From the NCBI RefSeq assembly GCF_036195325.1, contig NZ_CP108101.1:434001-498000 (forward strand): a DNA stretch of 64,000 bases. Direction: 5' to 3'. Source of the DNA: Streptomyces sp. NBC_00234 (lineage in GTDB: Bacteria > Actinomycetota > Actinomycetes > Streptomycetales > Streptomycetaceae). Within the stretch, counting starts at the first letter, position 1; every line of letters begins with the position of its first letter. Made by a program: the position numbers and the translations under genes. Below are positions 15,958 to 25,476 of the stretch, piece after piece. The notes beneath the pieces are model-generated. The model was given only the letters and a program-made list of their open reading frames with translations. It was not told the DNA's origin and made no database searches.

Positions 15958-18342
15958 TCAGCCGTCCCAGGTCCAGTCCGCGACCTCCGGCAGGTCCGTG
16001 CCGTGTTCACGAATCCAGGCGTGGTGGCGCGTACGCGCGTCCGCCATGGCCTGGCGCACGGCGACGGCACGGACGCCGAGGCCGGGCACCCGGTCGATGA
16101 CATCCATCACCAGCCGGAAGCGGTCGAGGTCGTTGCGGACCACCATGTCGAAGGGCGTGGTGGTGGTGCCCTCCTCCTTGTAGCCCCGTACGTGCAGTTG
16201 GGCGTGGCCCGTGCGGCGGTAGACCAGACGGTGGATCAGCCAGGGATAGCCGTGGTACGCGAAGATCACGGGCCTGTCGGTGGTGAACAGGGCGTCGTAC
16301 TCGGAGTCGGGCATCCCGTGCGGATGCTCCCCGTCCGGCAGCAGCCTCGTCATGTCGACGACGTTGACCACCCGCACGACCAGTTCCGGCAGGTGCCTGC
16401 GCAGCAGACTCGCCGCGGCCAGCACCTCCAGCGTGGGTACGTCACCGGCACAGGCGAGCACCGCGTCGGGTTCCCGGCCGCCGTCCTCCGTACCGGCCCA
16501 CTCCCACACACCGGCCCCACGCGCGCAGTGGGCGCGGGCCTCGTCGAGGGTCAGCCAGTCGAAGCCCGGCTGCTTGCCCGCCACGATCACGTTGACGTAG
16601 TCCCGGCTGCGCAGGGCGTGGTCGGCGACGGAGAGCAGGGTGTTGGCATCCGGCGGCAGATAGACACGGACGACCTCGGGACTCTTGTTGAGGATGTGGT
16701 CGACGAAGCCGGGGTCCTGGTGGGAGAAGCCGTTGTGGTCCTGGCGCCACACGTGCGAGGTGAGCAGGTAGTTCAGTGAGGCGACGGGCCGGCGCCAGGG
16801 CAGCCGCCGCGAGGTGCGCAGCCATTTGATGTGCTGGTTGACCATGGAGTCGACGATGTGGGCGAACGCCTCGTAGGAGGAGAACAGTCCGTGGCGTCCG
16901 GTCAGGAGGTATCCCTCCAGCCAGCCCTGGCAGAGGTGCTCGGAGAGCACCTCCATCACCCGGCCGTCGCGCGCGAGGTGTTCGTCGACCGGGAGTACCT
17001 GCGCCTGCCATGCCTTGCCGGTGGCTCCGTAGAGGGCGTCGAGCCGGTTGGAGGCGGTCTCGTCCGGGCCGACGACACGGAAGTCCCGGCGCCCGGCCGT
17101 AGCCGCCATGATGCCTTCGAGCAGGCCGCCCAGGACACCGGTGGGCCCGTGGAGCGTGGCACCGGGCCTGTCGACCGGCACGGCGTGGTCGTCCAGGTCC
17201 GGGATCGGCAGATCCCGCAGCAATAGACCGCCGTTCGCGTACGGGCTCGCCCCGAGCCTGGCCTCGCCCTCGGGAACGCAGCCGAGGACCTGCGCGCTCG
17301 GGCGCCCCGCCTGGCCGAATAGCTCTTCCGGCCGGTACGAGCGCATCCACGCCTCCAGTTGGCGCAGGTGGTCGGGGTCGTCCCGGACTCCGGGCAGCGG
17401 GACCTGGTGGGCGCGCCAGGTTCCCTCCACCGGCTGCCCGTCGACCTCCGCCGGGCCGGTCCAGCCCTTCGGCGTACGCAGCACGATCATCGGCCAGCGC
17501 GGGCGCTCGGTCGCGCCCTCGGTGCGCGCGGCGCGCTGGAAGGCGTGGATGCGGTCCAGGGCGAGGTCCATCGCGCTGGCGAGCTCACGGTGCACGGTGG
17601 CGGGGTCGTCACCGGCGACGTGGAGCGGGTCGTGGCCGTAGCCGCGCAGCAGCGCGTCGAGTTCGCTCTCCGGGATACGAGCGAGGACCGCCGGGTTGGC
17701 GATCTTGTACCCGTTGAGGTGCAGGATGGGCAGGACCGCCCCGTCGTGCACCGGGTCGAGGAACTTGTTGGAGTGCCAGGACGCGGCGAGCGGCCCGGTC
17801 TCCGCCTCTCCGTCGCCGATGACGCAGGCGACCAGCAGGTCCGGGTGGTCGAAGGCCGCGCCGTAGGCGTGGGAGAGGGAATAGCCGAGTTCCCCGCCCT
17901 CGTGGATGGAACCGGGGGTCTCCGGGGCGACGTGACTGGGTACACCGCCGGGAAAGGAGAACTGCCTGAAGAGCAGCTCCATGCCGGCGGCGTCACGGGT
18001 CACGTCGGGGTACGTCTCCGAGTAGCTCCCTTCCAGCCAGGAGTTGGCGAGGACCGCGGGTCCGCCGTGGCCGGGTCCCCAGATGCAGAGCGCCTGCTGC
18101 TCGCGGGCCCTGATGATCCGGTTGAGGTGGGTGTACACGAGGTTGAGCCCGGGTGAGGTGCCCCAGTGCCCCAGCAGGCGTGGCTTGATGTGCTCCGGGG
18201 CGAGGGGCTCCTCCAGCAGCGGGTTGGCCATCAGATAGATCTGGCCGACGGCCAGGTAGTTGGCCGCGCGCCAGTGCGCGTCGAGTGCCGCGAGTTCCTG
18301 GTCGGACAGCGGTGCCGATGACGGCACGGGGGCGTCGCGCAT
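15958..18342 (-). CDS. Xylulose 5-phosphate/fructose 6-phosphate phosphoketolase
   Basis: This is a 794-residue thiamine diphosphate enzyme of the usual phosphoketolase length. The ThDP/metal motif is GDGE (176-179) with the following SNK at 191-193. Substrate-loop histidines are seen in [11 protein letters not shown] and [15 protein letters not shown]. Later blocks [17 protein letters not shown] and the C-terminal [13 protein letters not shown] are also typical. It splits xylulose 5-phosphate or fructose 6-phosphate with phosphate into acetyl phosphate plus glyceraldehyde 3-phosphate or erythrose 4-phosphate. The start ATG at 18342 has GGAG seven bases upstream. It follows the semialdehyde dehydrogenase gene by 46 bp and is probably co-transcribed. 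Confidence 0.93.
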   Translation of the reverse strand: MRDAPVPSSAPLSDQELAALDAHWRAANYLAVGQIYLMANPLLEEPLAPEHIKPRLLGHWGTSPGLNLVYTHLNRIIRAREQQALCIWGPGHGGPAVLANSWLEGSYSETYPDVTRDAAGMELLFRQFSFPGGVPSHVAPETPGSIHEGGELGYSLSHAYGAAFDHPDLLVACVIGDGEAETGPLAASWHSNKFLDPVHDGAVLPILHLNGYKIANPAVLARIPESELDALLRGYGHDPLHVAGDDPATVHRELASAMDLALDRIHAFQRAARTEGATERPRWPMIVLRTPKGWTGPAEVDGQPVEGTWRAHQVPLPGVRDDPDHLRQLEAWMRSYRPEELFGQAGRPSAQVLGCVPEGEARLGASPYANGGLLLRDLPIPDLDDHAVPVDRPGATLHGPTGVLGGLLEGIMAATAGRRDFRVVGPDETASNRLDALYGATGKAWQAQVLPVDEHLARDGRVMEVLSEHLCQGWLEGYLLTGRHGLFSSYEAFAHIVDSMVNQHIKWLRTSRRLPWRRPVASLNYLLTSHVWRQDHNGFSHQDPGFVDHILNKSPEVVRVYLPPDANTLLSVADHALRSRDYVNVIVAGKQPGFDWLTLDEARAHCARGAGVWEWAGTEDGGREPDAVLACAGDVPTLEVLAAASLLRRHLPELVVRVVNVVDMTRLLPDGEHPHGMPDSEYDALFTTDRPVIFAYHGYPWLIHRLVYRRTGHAQLHVRGYKEEGTTTTPFDMVVRNDLDRFRLVMDVIDRVPGLGVRAVAVRQAMADARTRHHAWIREHGTDLPEVADWTWDG

Positions 18343-18388
18343 GCGGTGACTCCTCGGCAGGGAGGCGGGCAGGACCGTCGGCGCTCCG

Positions 18389-19792
18389 TCAGGCGCCGTA
18401 CCAGACCGTGGTGATGTTGCAGAACTCACGGATGCCCTCGCCCGCCAGCTCCCGCCCGTAGCCGGAGCGCTTGACTCCGCCGAAGGGCAGCGCGGGGTGC
18501 GAGGCCGTCATGCCGTTGAAGAAGACGCCACCCGCCTCCAGGTCGCGCACACAGCGGGCCATCTCGTCCGCGTCCTGCGTCCACACGTTGGAGCTCAGCC
18601 CGAAGGGGGTGTCGTTGGCGAGGGCCAGGGCTTCGTCCAGGTCGGCGGCCCGGTAGAGCGTGGCCACCGGACCGAAGGTCTCCTCCTGGTGGATACGCAT
18701 CGCGGGTGTGATGCCGGACAGGACGGTCGGGCTGTAGAACCAGCCGGCGTCCAGGCCGCCGCCGAGCCCCTGGGGCCGGCCACCGCCGCACAGGGCGGTG
18801 GCTCCGTGGCCGACCGCGTCGTCGACCAGCTCCTCCAGGTCGGTGCGCCCCTGCTCGCTGGCGAGCGGGCCGATGTCGGTGCTCTCCTGCGCCGGGTCCC
18901 CGACGGTCAGTGCGCGCATGCCCGCGGTGAAGCGCTCGGCGAACGCGTCGTACACCTCGGTGTGGACGATGAACCGTTTGGCCGCGATGCAGGACTGCCC
19001 GTTGTTCTGCACCCTGGCGGTGACCGCGGTCGCCGCGGCCTTCTCGATGTCGGCGGAGGGCAGGACGACGTACGGGTCGCTGCCGCCCAGTTCCAGGACC
19101 GTCTTCTTCACCTCGTCGCCCGCGACCGAGGCGACCGAGCGGCCCGCGGGTTCACTGCCGGTGAGCGTCGCCGCGGCGACGCGGGGGTCGCGCAGGATCG
19201 CCTCGACCGCCCCCGATCCCACGAGCAGGGTCTGGAAGCAGCCCTCGGGGAACCCGGCCCTGCGGAAGAGGTCCTCCAGATAGAGGGCGGTCTGCGGGAC
19301 GTTCGACGCGTGCTTGAGCAGGCCGACGTTGCCGGCCATGAGAGCGGGGGCGGCGAATCGTACGACCTGCCAGAGCGGGAAGTTCCACGGCATGACGGCG
19401 AGGACGGCGCCCAGCGGGCGGTAGCGGACATAGGCCCTGGAGGCGCCGGCGTCGCGCACATCGGCCTCCGACGGGTGTTCGTCCGCGAGCAGCCGCTCGG
19501 CATTGGCCGCGTACCAGCGCATCGCCTTGGCGCACTTGGCCGCCTCCGCACGGGCGGCCTTGACCGGCTTGCCCATCTCGGTGGTCATGATGCGTGCGAT
19601 CTCGTCCTGGTCCTGGTCCAGGAGATCGGCGGCCCGGTTCAGCAGCTCGGCCCGTGAAGCGAAGGTGGTGGTGCGGTGCCGTCGGAACGCGCTGTCGGCG
19701 GTGGCGAGCCGGCGCTCGATCTCCTCCGGCCCCAGCGCGTCGAATGACTTGATGGTCTCGCCGTTCGCGGGATTGACCGTCGCGATGGGCAT
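18389..19792 (-). CDS. Aldehyde dehydrogenase, succinate-semialdehyde dehydrogenase-like
   Basis: The 467-residue aldehyde dehydrogenase starts at ATG 19792, eight bases after AAGGAGG. The general base Glu234 lies in [12 protein letters not shown] and the catalytic Cys268 in [12 protein letters not shown]. The N terminus [15 protein letters not shown] and the C-terminal [20 protein letters not shown] are typical of NADP-type succinate-semialdehyde dehydrogenases (GabD2 group). It oxidises an aldehyde to the acid with NAD(P). Together with the phosphoketolase it suggests a stress or redox carbon module. The true aldehyde is not proven. Confidence 0.88.
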   Translation of the reverse strand: MPIATVNPANGETIKSFDALGPEEIERRLATADSAFRRHRTTTFASRAELLNRAADLLDQDQDEIARIMTTEMGKPVKAARAEAAKCAKAMRWYAANAERLLADEHPSEADVRDAGASRAYVRYRPLGAVLAVMPWNFPLWQVVRFAAPALMAGNVGLLKHASNVPQTALYLEDLFRRAGFPEGCFQTLLVGSGAVEAILRDPRVAAATLTGSEPAGRSVASVAGDEVKKTVLELGGSDPYVVLPSADIEKAAATAVTARVQNNGQSCIAAKRFIVHTEVYDAFAERFTAGMRALTVGDPAQESTDIGPLASEQGRTDLEELVDDAVGHGATALCGGGRPQGLGGGLDAGWFYSPTVLSGITPAMRIHQEETFGPVATLYRAADLDEALALANDTPFGLSSNVWTQDADEMARCVRDLEAGGVFFNGMTASHPALPFGGVKRSGYGRELAGEGIREFCNITTVWYGA

Positions 19793-19870
19793 GGCAGTGG
19801 CCTCCTTGCGTGAGTACTTCGACCGTGCCGCGCCGCGCTCCACCGCGCAAACGCGCCCCCTGACACACGT

Positions 19871-19925
19871 ACCCGGCCGGCGCGGATCACGCGTGCGGTG
19901 TGCACGCGGTCCGCGCCGGCCGGGT
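19871..19925 (-). terminator. Long hairpin terminator downstream of the ATPase gene
   Basis: A 16-bp arm at 19871-19886 pairs perfectly with 19910-19925; an inner stem CGCGTGC/GCACGCG extends it. It lies 18 bp after the stop of the ATP-binding protein gene and before the semialdehyde dehydrogenase gene, so it should end transcription from the former. Confidence 0.7.
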
Positions 19926-19942
19926 CGTCACCGACAGCGCTG

Positions 19943-20428
19943 TCATACGAGGACGGGGACGGACAGTTCCCCGATGACGGGAATCGGCAGTTCCCGCGCT
20001 TCGCGTCCGCCCGGCAGCGGCGGATGCGGCACCAGTTCGGTGCTCCGCGGCGCCTGGGCGTATCGGGTGAACCAGACAACCTTGCCCTCGGTGGTGCGGC
20101 AGGTGCCCCAGCTGTCGCTCAGGGCCATGACGCGGCTGAGGCCGCCGCCACCGCCGCTGAGCAGCTTGGGCATCTCACGGCCGTTGTCGGTCACGGACAC
20201 CGTGAGGTGCCGGCCGGTCCAGCGGAGCTCGACGACGGCCTTGTTGTCGTCGCCGACATGCCGGTGGACGTTCGTCAGAAGCTCCTCGGCTGCCCGGCAC
20301 ACCGGCCGGACGTGCAGTTCGAGACTCCAGTGACGAAGGTGTGCGGCGACAATGCGCCGCAGCTGGGAAACGCGCTCTGCCGATACGTGCAGTTCGACCT
20401 GATAGTGCCGGTCGAGTGGAACGGTCAT
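19943..20428 (-). CDS. ATP-binding protein of the anti-sigma / SpoIIE-associated histidine kinase-like family
   Basis: The 161-residue single-domain protein has the GHKL ATPase boxes: the N box EELLTNVHRH and the G1 box VSVTDNGREMPKL, followed by the glycine-rich GGGGGLSRVMALSDSWG. This is the RsbW/SpoIIAB-like fold found in dozens of copies in Streptomyces, where it binds and phosphorylates anti-sigma antagonists or acts in signalling. The C-terminal tail (after TRYAQAPRST) is Pro-rich and probably disordered. No partner gene is adjacent. A palindrome TTCAAC-CCT-GTTGAA at 20461-20475 lies 33 bp upstream of the start. Confidence 0.85.
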   Translation of the reverse strand: MTVPLDRHYQVELHVSAERVSQLRRIVAAHLRHWSLELHVRPVCRAAEELLTNVHRHVGDDNKAVVELRWTGRHLTVSVTDNGREMPKLLSGGGGGLSRVMALSDSWGTCRTTEGKVVWFTRYAQAPRSTELVPHPPLPGGREARELPIPVIGELSVPVLV

Positions 20429-20460
20429 CGTCGAGGCTCCTCACCGCGAGGCCCACATGC

Positions 20461-20475
20461 TTCAACCCTGTTGAA
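20461..20475. promoter_or_regulatory. Palindrome TTCAAC-CCT-GTTGAA upstream of the ATP-binding protein
   Basis: A perfect 6-3-6 inverted repeat 33 bp before the ATG at 20428, in a place where a repressor would act. A second hairpin GGGTCAC/GTGACCC at 20517-20538 lies further upstream. Confidence 0.35.
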
Positions 20476-20584
20476 CAACGACCCCCGAACACGAAGCGTG
20501 AGCAGTCATCACTTCTGGGTCACTCATTAGGGTGACCCGGAGGGGCCGATACCGCAACAAATGGGCGGTTGCCGCAGGTGAGAG

Positions 20585-20619
20585 GTCCGGGCCCGCCCCT
20601 GAAGGGCGGCCGAACGGAC
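20585..20619 (-). terminator. Hairpin downstream of the molybdenum oxidoreductase operon
   Basis: GTCCG...CGGAC outer and CCGCCC/GGGCGG inner arms form a hairpin five bases after the stop of the large-subunit gene. It is a plausible end of the three-gene operon transcript. Confidence 0.5.
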
Positions 20620-20623
20620 GCGT

Positions 20624-22717
20624 TCACAGGTAGGGCAGCAGCTTGTCGGGGGTGAGCGGCAGCGCCCGCAGCCGGGCGCCGGTGGCATGGCGCACGGCGT
20701 TCCCGATGGCGGCGGCGGTACCGACGATGCCGATCTCTCCGATGCCCTTGCTGCCCATGGGGTTGAGGTGCGGGTCGTCCTCCTCGATCCAGTGCGCGCG
20801 GATGTCGGGGACGTCGGCGCAGACCGGCACGTGGTAGGAGGCGAGATCGCTCTCCGTGAAGTCGCCGAACACCGGGTCCATGGTGCTGCCCTCGGTCAGG
20901 GCCATGCCCAGACCCATGACCATGCCGCCGATGAACTGGGAGCGTGCGGTACGGGCGTTGAGGATGCGCCCGGCGGCGTAGACGCCGAGCAGGCGGCGTA
21001 CCCGGACCTCACCGGTGAGGGAGTCGACCGCGACCTCGGCGAACTGCGCGCCGAACGCGTGCCGTGCGTACGGCGGCTCCTCGGCCGCCTCCTGCCCGGT
21101 GTCGGCGGTGACGGTGATCCCGCCCTCCGGAACCGGTCCGGCGCTTTCGGCCAGACGGCCGGCGAGTTCCGTGGCCGCCTTGTGCACGGCCCACCCCCAG
21201 GAGGCCGTTCCCGCGGAGCCCCCGGCGAGCGGGGCGCCGGGGAGTTCGCTGCTGCCGATCTCGATGGCCACGTTCTCCACCGGCGTGCCCAGCGCCGAGG
21301 CGGCGATCTGGGCGAGGACGGTCCGGGCGCCGGTACCGATGTCGGTGGCATTGGTCCGGACGCGGTAGGAGCCGTCGGGCGCCGCGTGGGCCGAGGCGGT
21401 GGAGCCGTTGACGAGGACGGGGTACGTCGCCGCGGCCACGCCCGTACCGATCAGCAGCGGCCCCTCCTCCCGGACCGCCGGCTGCCGGTCGCGGCCGTGC
21501 CAGCCGAACCGCTCGGCGCCCTCGCGCAGACAGGCCGCGAGGTTGCGGCTGCTGAACGGCAGTCCGCTGTCCGGCTCGGCCGCCGGTTCGTTGCGCAGGC
21601 GGAGCTCGATGGGGTCGACCCCCAGGACGCAGGCCAACTCGTCCATGGCCGACTCCAGCGCGTACATGCCCGACGCCTCCCCCGGCGCGCGCATCCAGGA
21701 CGGGGTGGGGACGTCGAGAGCGACCACCCGGTGCACGGTACGGCTGTGGGGCGAGGTGTACATGGTGCGGGCGGGCACGGCGGCCTGCTCGACGAACTCC
21801 TTGACGGTGGAGGTGTGCGTGATGATCTCGTGGGCCAGGGCGGTGATCACTCCGTCGTCGTCGGTGCCGAGCCGCACCCGTTGCACGGTGGGCGCCCGAT
21901 GGCCGACCAGCGCGGCCAACTGCTGCCGTGGCAGCGAGAGTTCGACCGGCCTTCCGGTGTGCCGGGCCGCCATGACCGCCAGCACGACCTGGGGGCGCGG
22001 GGTGCCCTTCGATCCGAATCCCCCGCCGACGTGCTCGGAGACGACGGTGACCTGTTCCGTGCCGAGCCCGAACATCCGGGCCAGGCTGTCGCGCACCTTG
22101 GTGGAGCCCTGACTGGAGTCGTGGACGGTCAGACGGCCGTCGGCCCACTGTGCGGTGGAGGCGTGCGGCTCCATCGGGTGGTTGTGGAGCGCCTCTAGGG
22201 TGTACGTCGAGTCGATACGGATCGGGGCCGCCGCGTACGCCCCGTCGAAGTCCCCGCGTTCACGGACGGCCGGGTGACCGCCGTTGGCCTGTTCGGGGGT
22301 GTAGAGCCCCGGGTGGTCCTCGGTGAGGACGACGTCGTGCCCGCCGGTCGCGTATTCGATCCGGACCGCCCGGGCTCCGGCGCGGGCGGCTTCGAGCGTG
22401 TCGGCGACGACGAGCGCGACGGGCCAGCCGCGGTGCGGGACACGGTCGTCCTGGAGGACCGCGAGGATCGGGTCGTCGGGCTCCTCCAGGCGCGGCGCGT
22501 TGTCGTGGGTGAGGACGGTATGGACGCCCGGGACGGCGAGCGCCTCGGCCGTGCGGATCGCGGTGATCCGCCCGCGGGCGATCGTGGCGGGCACGGGCCA
22601 TGCCCGCAGACAGCCGGGCGGGGCGTGTTCCGCGGCGTAGCGTGCGGCACCGGTGACCTTGTCACGGCCCTCGCGGCGGACGACGGGCGCGCCCGTGGGC
22701 TGGGGGGCGTGGCTCAT
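20624..22717 (-). CDS. paoC: Molybdenum-cofactor large subunit, PaoC/xanthine-oxidase family
   Basis: The 697-residue large subunit opens with VVRREGRDKVTGAARYAAEH, the usual start of molybdenum hydroxylase large subunits. It contains the cofactor loop GGGFGSKGTPRPQ. Near the C terminus is GSKGIGEIGIVG, whose Glu is the predicted catalytic base. Size and partners match the PaoABC/YagTSR aldehyde oxidoreductases better than true xanthine dehydrogenase. The reaction would be hydroxylation of an aldehyde or N-heterocycle using water. The gene follows the FAD subunit by 18 bp and is the last of the operon. The substrate is not known. Confidence 0.85.
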   Translation of the reverse strand: MSHAPQPTGAPVVRREGRDKVTGAARYAAEHAPPGCLRAWPVPATIARGRITAIRTAEALAVPGVHTVLTHDNAPRLEEPDDPILAVLQDDRVPHRGWPVALVVADTLEAARAGARAVRIEYATGGHDVVLTEDHPGLYTPEQANGGHPAVRERGDFDGAYAAAPIRIDSTYTLEALHNHPMEPHASTAQWADGRLTVHDSSQGSTKVRDSLARMFGLGTEQVTVVSEHVGGGFGSKGTPRPQVVLAVMAARHTGRPVELSLPRQQLAALVGHRAPTVQRVRLGTDDDGVITALAHEIITHTSTVKEFVEQAAVPARTMYTSPHSRTVHRVVALDVPTPSWMRAPGEASGMYALESAMDELACVLGVDPIELRLRNEPAAEPDSGLPFSSRNLAACLREGAERFGWHGRDRQPAVREEGPLLIGTGVAAATYPVLVNGSTASAHAAPDGSYRVRTNATDIGTGARTVLAQIAASALGTPVENVAIEIGSSELPGAPLAGGSAGTASWGWAVHKAATELAGRLAESAGPVPEGGITVTADTGQEAAEEPPYARHAFGAQFAEVAVDSLTGEVRVRRLLGVYAAGRILNARTARSQFIGGMVMGLGMALTEGSTMDPVFGDFTESDLASYHVPVCADVPDIRAHWIEEDDPHLNPMGSKGIGEIGIVGTAAAIGNAVRHATGARLRALPLTPDKLLPYL

Positions 22718-22735
22718 GCGGGAGTCCTCGGTTCC

Positions 22736-23746
22736 TCAGGTGCGGGGGGTGCCGGGCGAAGCCGCCCGGGCGGTGAGCTCGGCCAGCGCGCCGACGGCCA
22801 GGCTGCGGGCGAGGTCCACCTTGAAGGCGTTGCCGCGCAGGGGCCGCGCCGCGTCGAGTTCGGCCCGTACCGCCCGTACGAAGGTGTCGTGGGTGGCGGG
22901 GGCGCCGCGCAGCACCTCTTCGGCGGCCCGGGCGCGCCATGCCCGGTGGGCCAGGCCACCGAAAGCGAGCGTCGCATGGCCGATACGGCCGTCGCGCACG
23001 CTCAGCACGGCGGCGACGGAGGCCAGGGCGAAGGCGAACGAGGCGCGGTCACGGGCTTTCCGGTAGAGGGAGACCGTGCTGTCCGGGACGGGCGGCAGCA
23101 CCAGTTCGGTGATCAGCTCGCCCGGCCGGATCACCGTGTCCTGGTCGGGATTCTCACCCGGCAGCCGCTGGAAGTCCGTGACGGGGACGATCCGTTCACC
23201 GTCGGGCCCGTGCAGGTGGACGGTGGCGTCGAGGGCGGCGAGCGCGACGGCCATGTCCGAGGGGGCGACGGCGACGCACTGTGCGGAGTACCCGAGGACG
23301 GCGAGGTCGCGGTGGGTACTCTCCCGGGCCGAGCAGCCTTCGCCGGGAGTCCGCTTGTTGCACGGTTTGGAGAGGTCCTGGAAGTACGGGCAGCGGGTCC
23401 GCTGGAGCAGGTTTCCGCCGGTGGTGGCCGCGTTGCGCAGCTGGCCGGACGCACCCGCGAGCAGGGCCTGCGACAGCGCGGGCCGGAGGGTGCGGACGGC
23501 CGGGTGCGCGGCGAGGTCGCTGTTGCGTACCGTCGCGCCGATCCGCAGGCCCCCTTCGGAGGTGGCGGTCACCCGGTCCAGGGGCAGGTGGCCGACGTCG
23601 ATGAGCAGATCGGGTGTCTCGACGCCGAGTTTCATCAGATCGACGAGATTGGTGCCCCCGCCGAGGAACCGGGCCCCCGGGTGTCCGGCACAGGCACGGA
23701 CCGCCTCCGTCACGGACGCGGGGCGCAGATAGGCGAACGGCTTCAC
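22736..23746 (-). CDS. paoB: FAD-binding subunit of molybdenum oxidoreductase, PaoB-like with 4Fe-4S loop
   Basis: The 336-residue flavoprotein begins VKPFAYLRPASVTEAV and has the FAD loop FLGGGTNLVDLMKLGVE and the second loop NAATTGGNLLQRTRCPYFQ. Directly after this is a Cys-rich insertion (RCPYFQDLSKPCNKRTPGEG with Cys following), the hallmark of YagS/PaoB-type subunits that hold an extra 4Fe-4S cluster. This favours the PaoABC assignment. The start is GTG at 23746, whose GTGA overlaps the stop of the 2Fe-2S subunit gene. It passes electrons from the iron-sulfur subunit to the acceptor. Confidence 0.87.
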   Translation of the reverse strand: MKPFAYLRPASVTEAVRACAGHPGARFLGGGTNLVDLMKLGVETPDLLIDVGHLPLDRVTATSEGGLRIGATVRNSDLAAHPAVRTLRPALSQALLAGASGQLRNAATTGGNLLQRTRCPYFQDLSKPCNKRTPGEGCSARESTHRDLAVLGYSAQCVAVAPSDMAVALAALDATVHLHGPDGERIVPVTDFQRLPGENPDQDTVIRPGELITELVLPPVPDSTVSLYRKARDRASFAFALASVAAVLSVRDGRIGHATLAFGGLAHRAWRARAAEEVLRGAPATHDTFVRAVRAELDAARPLRGNAFKVDLARSLAVGALAELTARAASPGTPRT

Positions 23747-24333
23747 GGCGCGACGTCCTCGATGGCCTCGACGATGTGGGGGTAGGCACCGCACCGGCAG
23801 AGATTGCCGCTCATCCGCTCGCGGATCTCGTCCCGGTCGAGGGAGACGGCCGGGACGGGCTCCCCCTCGTACGGAGCGGCCGGAGAAACCTGGGAAGTGA
23901 CATGGGAGGGAAACCCCTCGGCCGCTTCGCCGAGCATGCCGACGGCCGAGCAGATCTGGCCCGGGGTGCAGTAGCCGCACTGGAGGGCGTCCCGTTCCAG
24001 GAACGCCTGCTGGAGGGGGTGCAGACGGTCTCCGTCGGCCAGCCCTTCGACCGTGGTGACCTGGGCCCCGTCCTGGGCCACGGCGAGCAGGAGGCAGCTG
24101 TTGACGCGCCGCCCGTCGACGATCACGGTGCACGCGCCGCACTGGCCGTGGTCGCAGCCCTTCTTGGCGCCGGTGAGTCCGAGGTGGTGGCGCAGGGCGT
24201 CCAGGACGGTGGTGCGGTGATCGAGTGTCAGGGTCCGCGCGGTCCCGTTGACGTGCAGTGTGAGCGTCGACCGGTCGCCGGGCGCTTCCCGGACCTGCCC
24301 GGTGCCGCCCTCCCCGGGGCTGGTGGGATCCAT
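23743..24333 (-). CDS. paoA: 2Fe-2S subunit of molybdenum oxidoreductase, PaoA-like
   Basis: The 196-residue subunit carries two 2Fe-2S sites: Cys60, Cys65, Cys68 and Cys80 in the plant-ferredoxin-type half, and Cys119, Cys122, Cys179 and Cys181 in the helical half (QCGYCTPGQIC and GNLCRCGAYP). The loop between the second-half cysteines holds extra residues (about 140-165). ATG at 24333 follows GGAAGGTG; a longer start at 24384 exists. The N terminus lacks a twin-arginine signal, unlike periplasmic E. coli PaoA, so the enzyme is probably cytoplasmic. First gene of the operon. Confidence 0.88.
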   Translation of the reverse strand: MDPTSPGEGGTGQVREAPGDRSTLTLHVNGTARTLTLDHRTTVLDALRHHLGLTGAKKGCDHGQCGACTVIVDGRRVNSCLLLAVAQDGAQVTTVEGLADGDRLHPLQQAFLERDALQCGYCTPGQICSAVGMLGEAAEGFPSHVTSQVSPAAPYEGEPVPAVSLDRDEIRERMSGNLCRCGAYPHIVEAIEDVAP

Positions 24334-24439
24334 GCGCGAGCACCTTCCGGATCTGAGGCGTTTGTCCTGGTTACTACCAGACATGCCGCAGTCCCGCGCA
24401 GGACCGGAACGGCCCCGTCGGCATCAGACATCGTTCGGA

Positions 24440-24826
24440 CTACCGGTTGGCCAGCTTCAGCCGCACTTCCTCTTCCTGGTCACCGGCCGCGGTTCCGACG
24501 ACCCGCACGGCGAACGCTTCGGCGAGATGCCGACGCAAGCGGTCGACCGCCCAGTAGCCGCCCTGCACATCCATGAGCACGGGCGCGGCCAGCGGTGCGG
24601 GGACACCCGCGGCCCGCGTCTCGCTCACGTCGACGGTCGCGAACCACACGGTCGGGCGCGTCTCCGACGCGTCCCGCGGTTCGTCCTCCGCCGCACGGTC
24701 GGAGTCGAAGGAGCGGCGCAGTACGTCGAACACGGTCCGCGCGTCCTCCTTCGTACATCCCGTGACCGCGACCACCACGTCCCGGCCTTCTTGATGGACG
24801 GGTGCCTGCTCTGCCCTGCTGTTCAC
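24440..24826 (-). CDS. Hypothetical protein
   Basis: The 128-residue soluble protein starts at GTG 24826 after AAGGA. It contains VVVAVTGCTKEDARTVFDVL, PTVWFATVDVSETR and YWAVDRLRRHLAEAFAVRVV, suggesting alternating strands and helices of a small alpha/beta domain. I do not recognise the family. It is preceded by a divergent, AT-rich promoter region (24890-24960) shared with the DUF6479-like gene. Confidence 0.65.
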   Translation of the reverse strand: MNSRAEQAPVHQEGRDVVVAVTGCTKEDARTVFDVLRRSFDSDRAAEDEPRDASETRPTVWFATVDVSETRAAGVPAPLAAPVLMDVQGGYWAVDRLRRHLAEAFAVRVVGTAAGDQEEEVRLKLANR

Positions 24827-24999
24827 GTGATTCCTTCCGGTCGGGCCCGGCTGCTCCCCCCTCCAGGCTCACCCCGCAGGCGGACGACTGCGACACGAAC
24901 GGAGCGCGCGAACGAAACACATTTCTTTGCAGATGGTCACAAAACGTGAATTAACGCTGATATCGGACTGGGTACGGACCTCCGGGGTATGCGGCAAGC

Positions 25000-25332
25000 A
25001 TGGACGTAACGAACGGAGCCCAGAGTTCCTTCACCCTCGCCGACAGCGCCGGCGCGATCGGCGTCGTCATGCCGATCGTCGGGATCGCCGTGGTGGCCCT
25101 GCTCATCGGCGCCTTCTGGTGGGGCAGGCGGCGCAGGGACGAGCAGCCGCCCGCGCCGCGCCCCGATGAGCAGCCGCTCATGCCGGACCACCGCACCCAC
25201 ATCGAGGAGGCCGGGAAGCACGGTTCGGACCACTTTCCCGAGGACGGGCGCGGACTCTCCCCGTACGCGCTCGGCGACCACGGCAACGAGGTGATCCCGC
25301 CCGACACGGAACCGCCGCGCGAAACCCGGTGA
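25000..25332 (+). CDS. DUF6479-like single-span membrane protein
   Basis: The 110-residue protein has one clear membrane helix (residues about 18-40, GAIGVVMPIVGIAVVALLIG) followed by WWGRRRRDEQ, a positively charged cytoplasmic side. The tail is hydrophilic and Pro/Asp/His-rich. This layout matches DUF6479, a Streptomyces family of unknown function. The perfect 15-bp hairpin at 25340-25375 ends its transcript. Confidence 0.75.
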   Translation: MDVTNGAQSSFTLADSAGAIGVVMPIVGIAVVALLIGAFWWGRRRRDEQPPAPRPDEQPLMPDHRTHIEEAGKHGSDHFPEDGRGLSPYALGDHGNEVIPPDTEPPRETR

Positions 25333-25339
25333 CCCGGAG

Positions 25340-25375
25340 TCCGGCGGGGCCGTCGCGGCGGACGGCCCCGCCGGA
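25340..25375 (+). terminator. Strong hairpin terminator
   Basis: A perfect 15-bp arm at 25340-25354, a 6-base loop, then its complement at 25361-25375. It begins eight bases after the DUF6479-like gene and separates it from the VOC gene. Confidence 0.75.
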
Positions 25376-25476
25376 CCGTCCCGGTCGCGTGTTGCGGGAG
25401 TGGCCACGTGCGATGAGGCTGGTTCTGGCCCCGCGGCAGCACGACACGCCGCAGAACCGACGGAGGCAGTGGGACC

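Noticed and set aside
15135..16100. Plus-strand open frame overlapping the BaeRF and secreted-protein genes
   Set aside because: Arg/Gly/Pro-rich shadow translation; both overlapping genes have family motifs, starts and ribosome binding sites in other frames.
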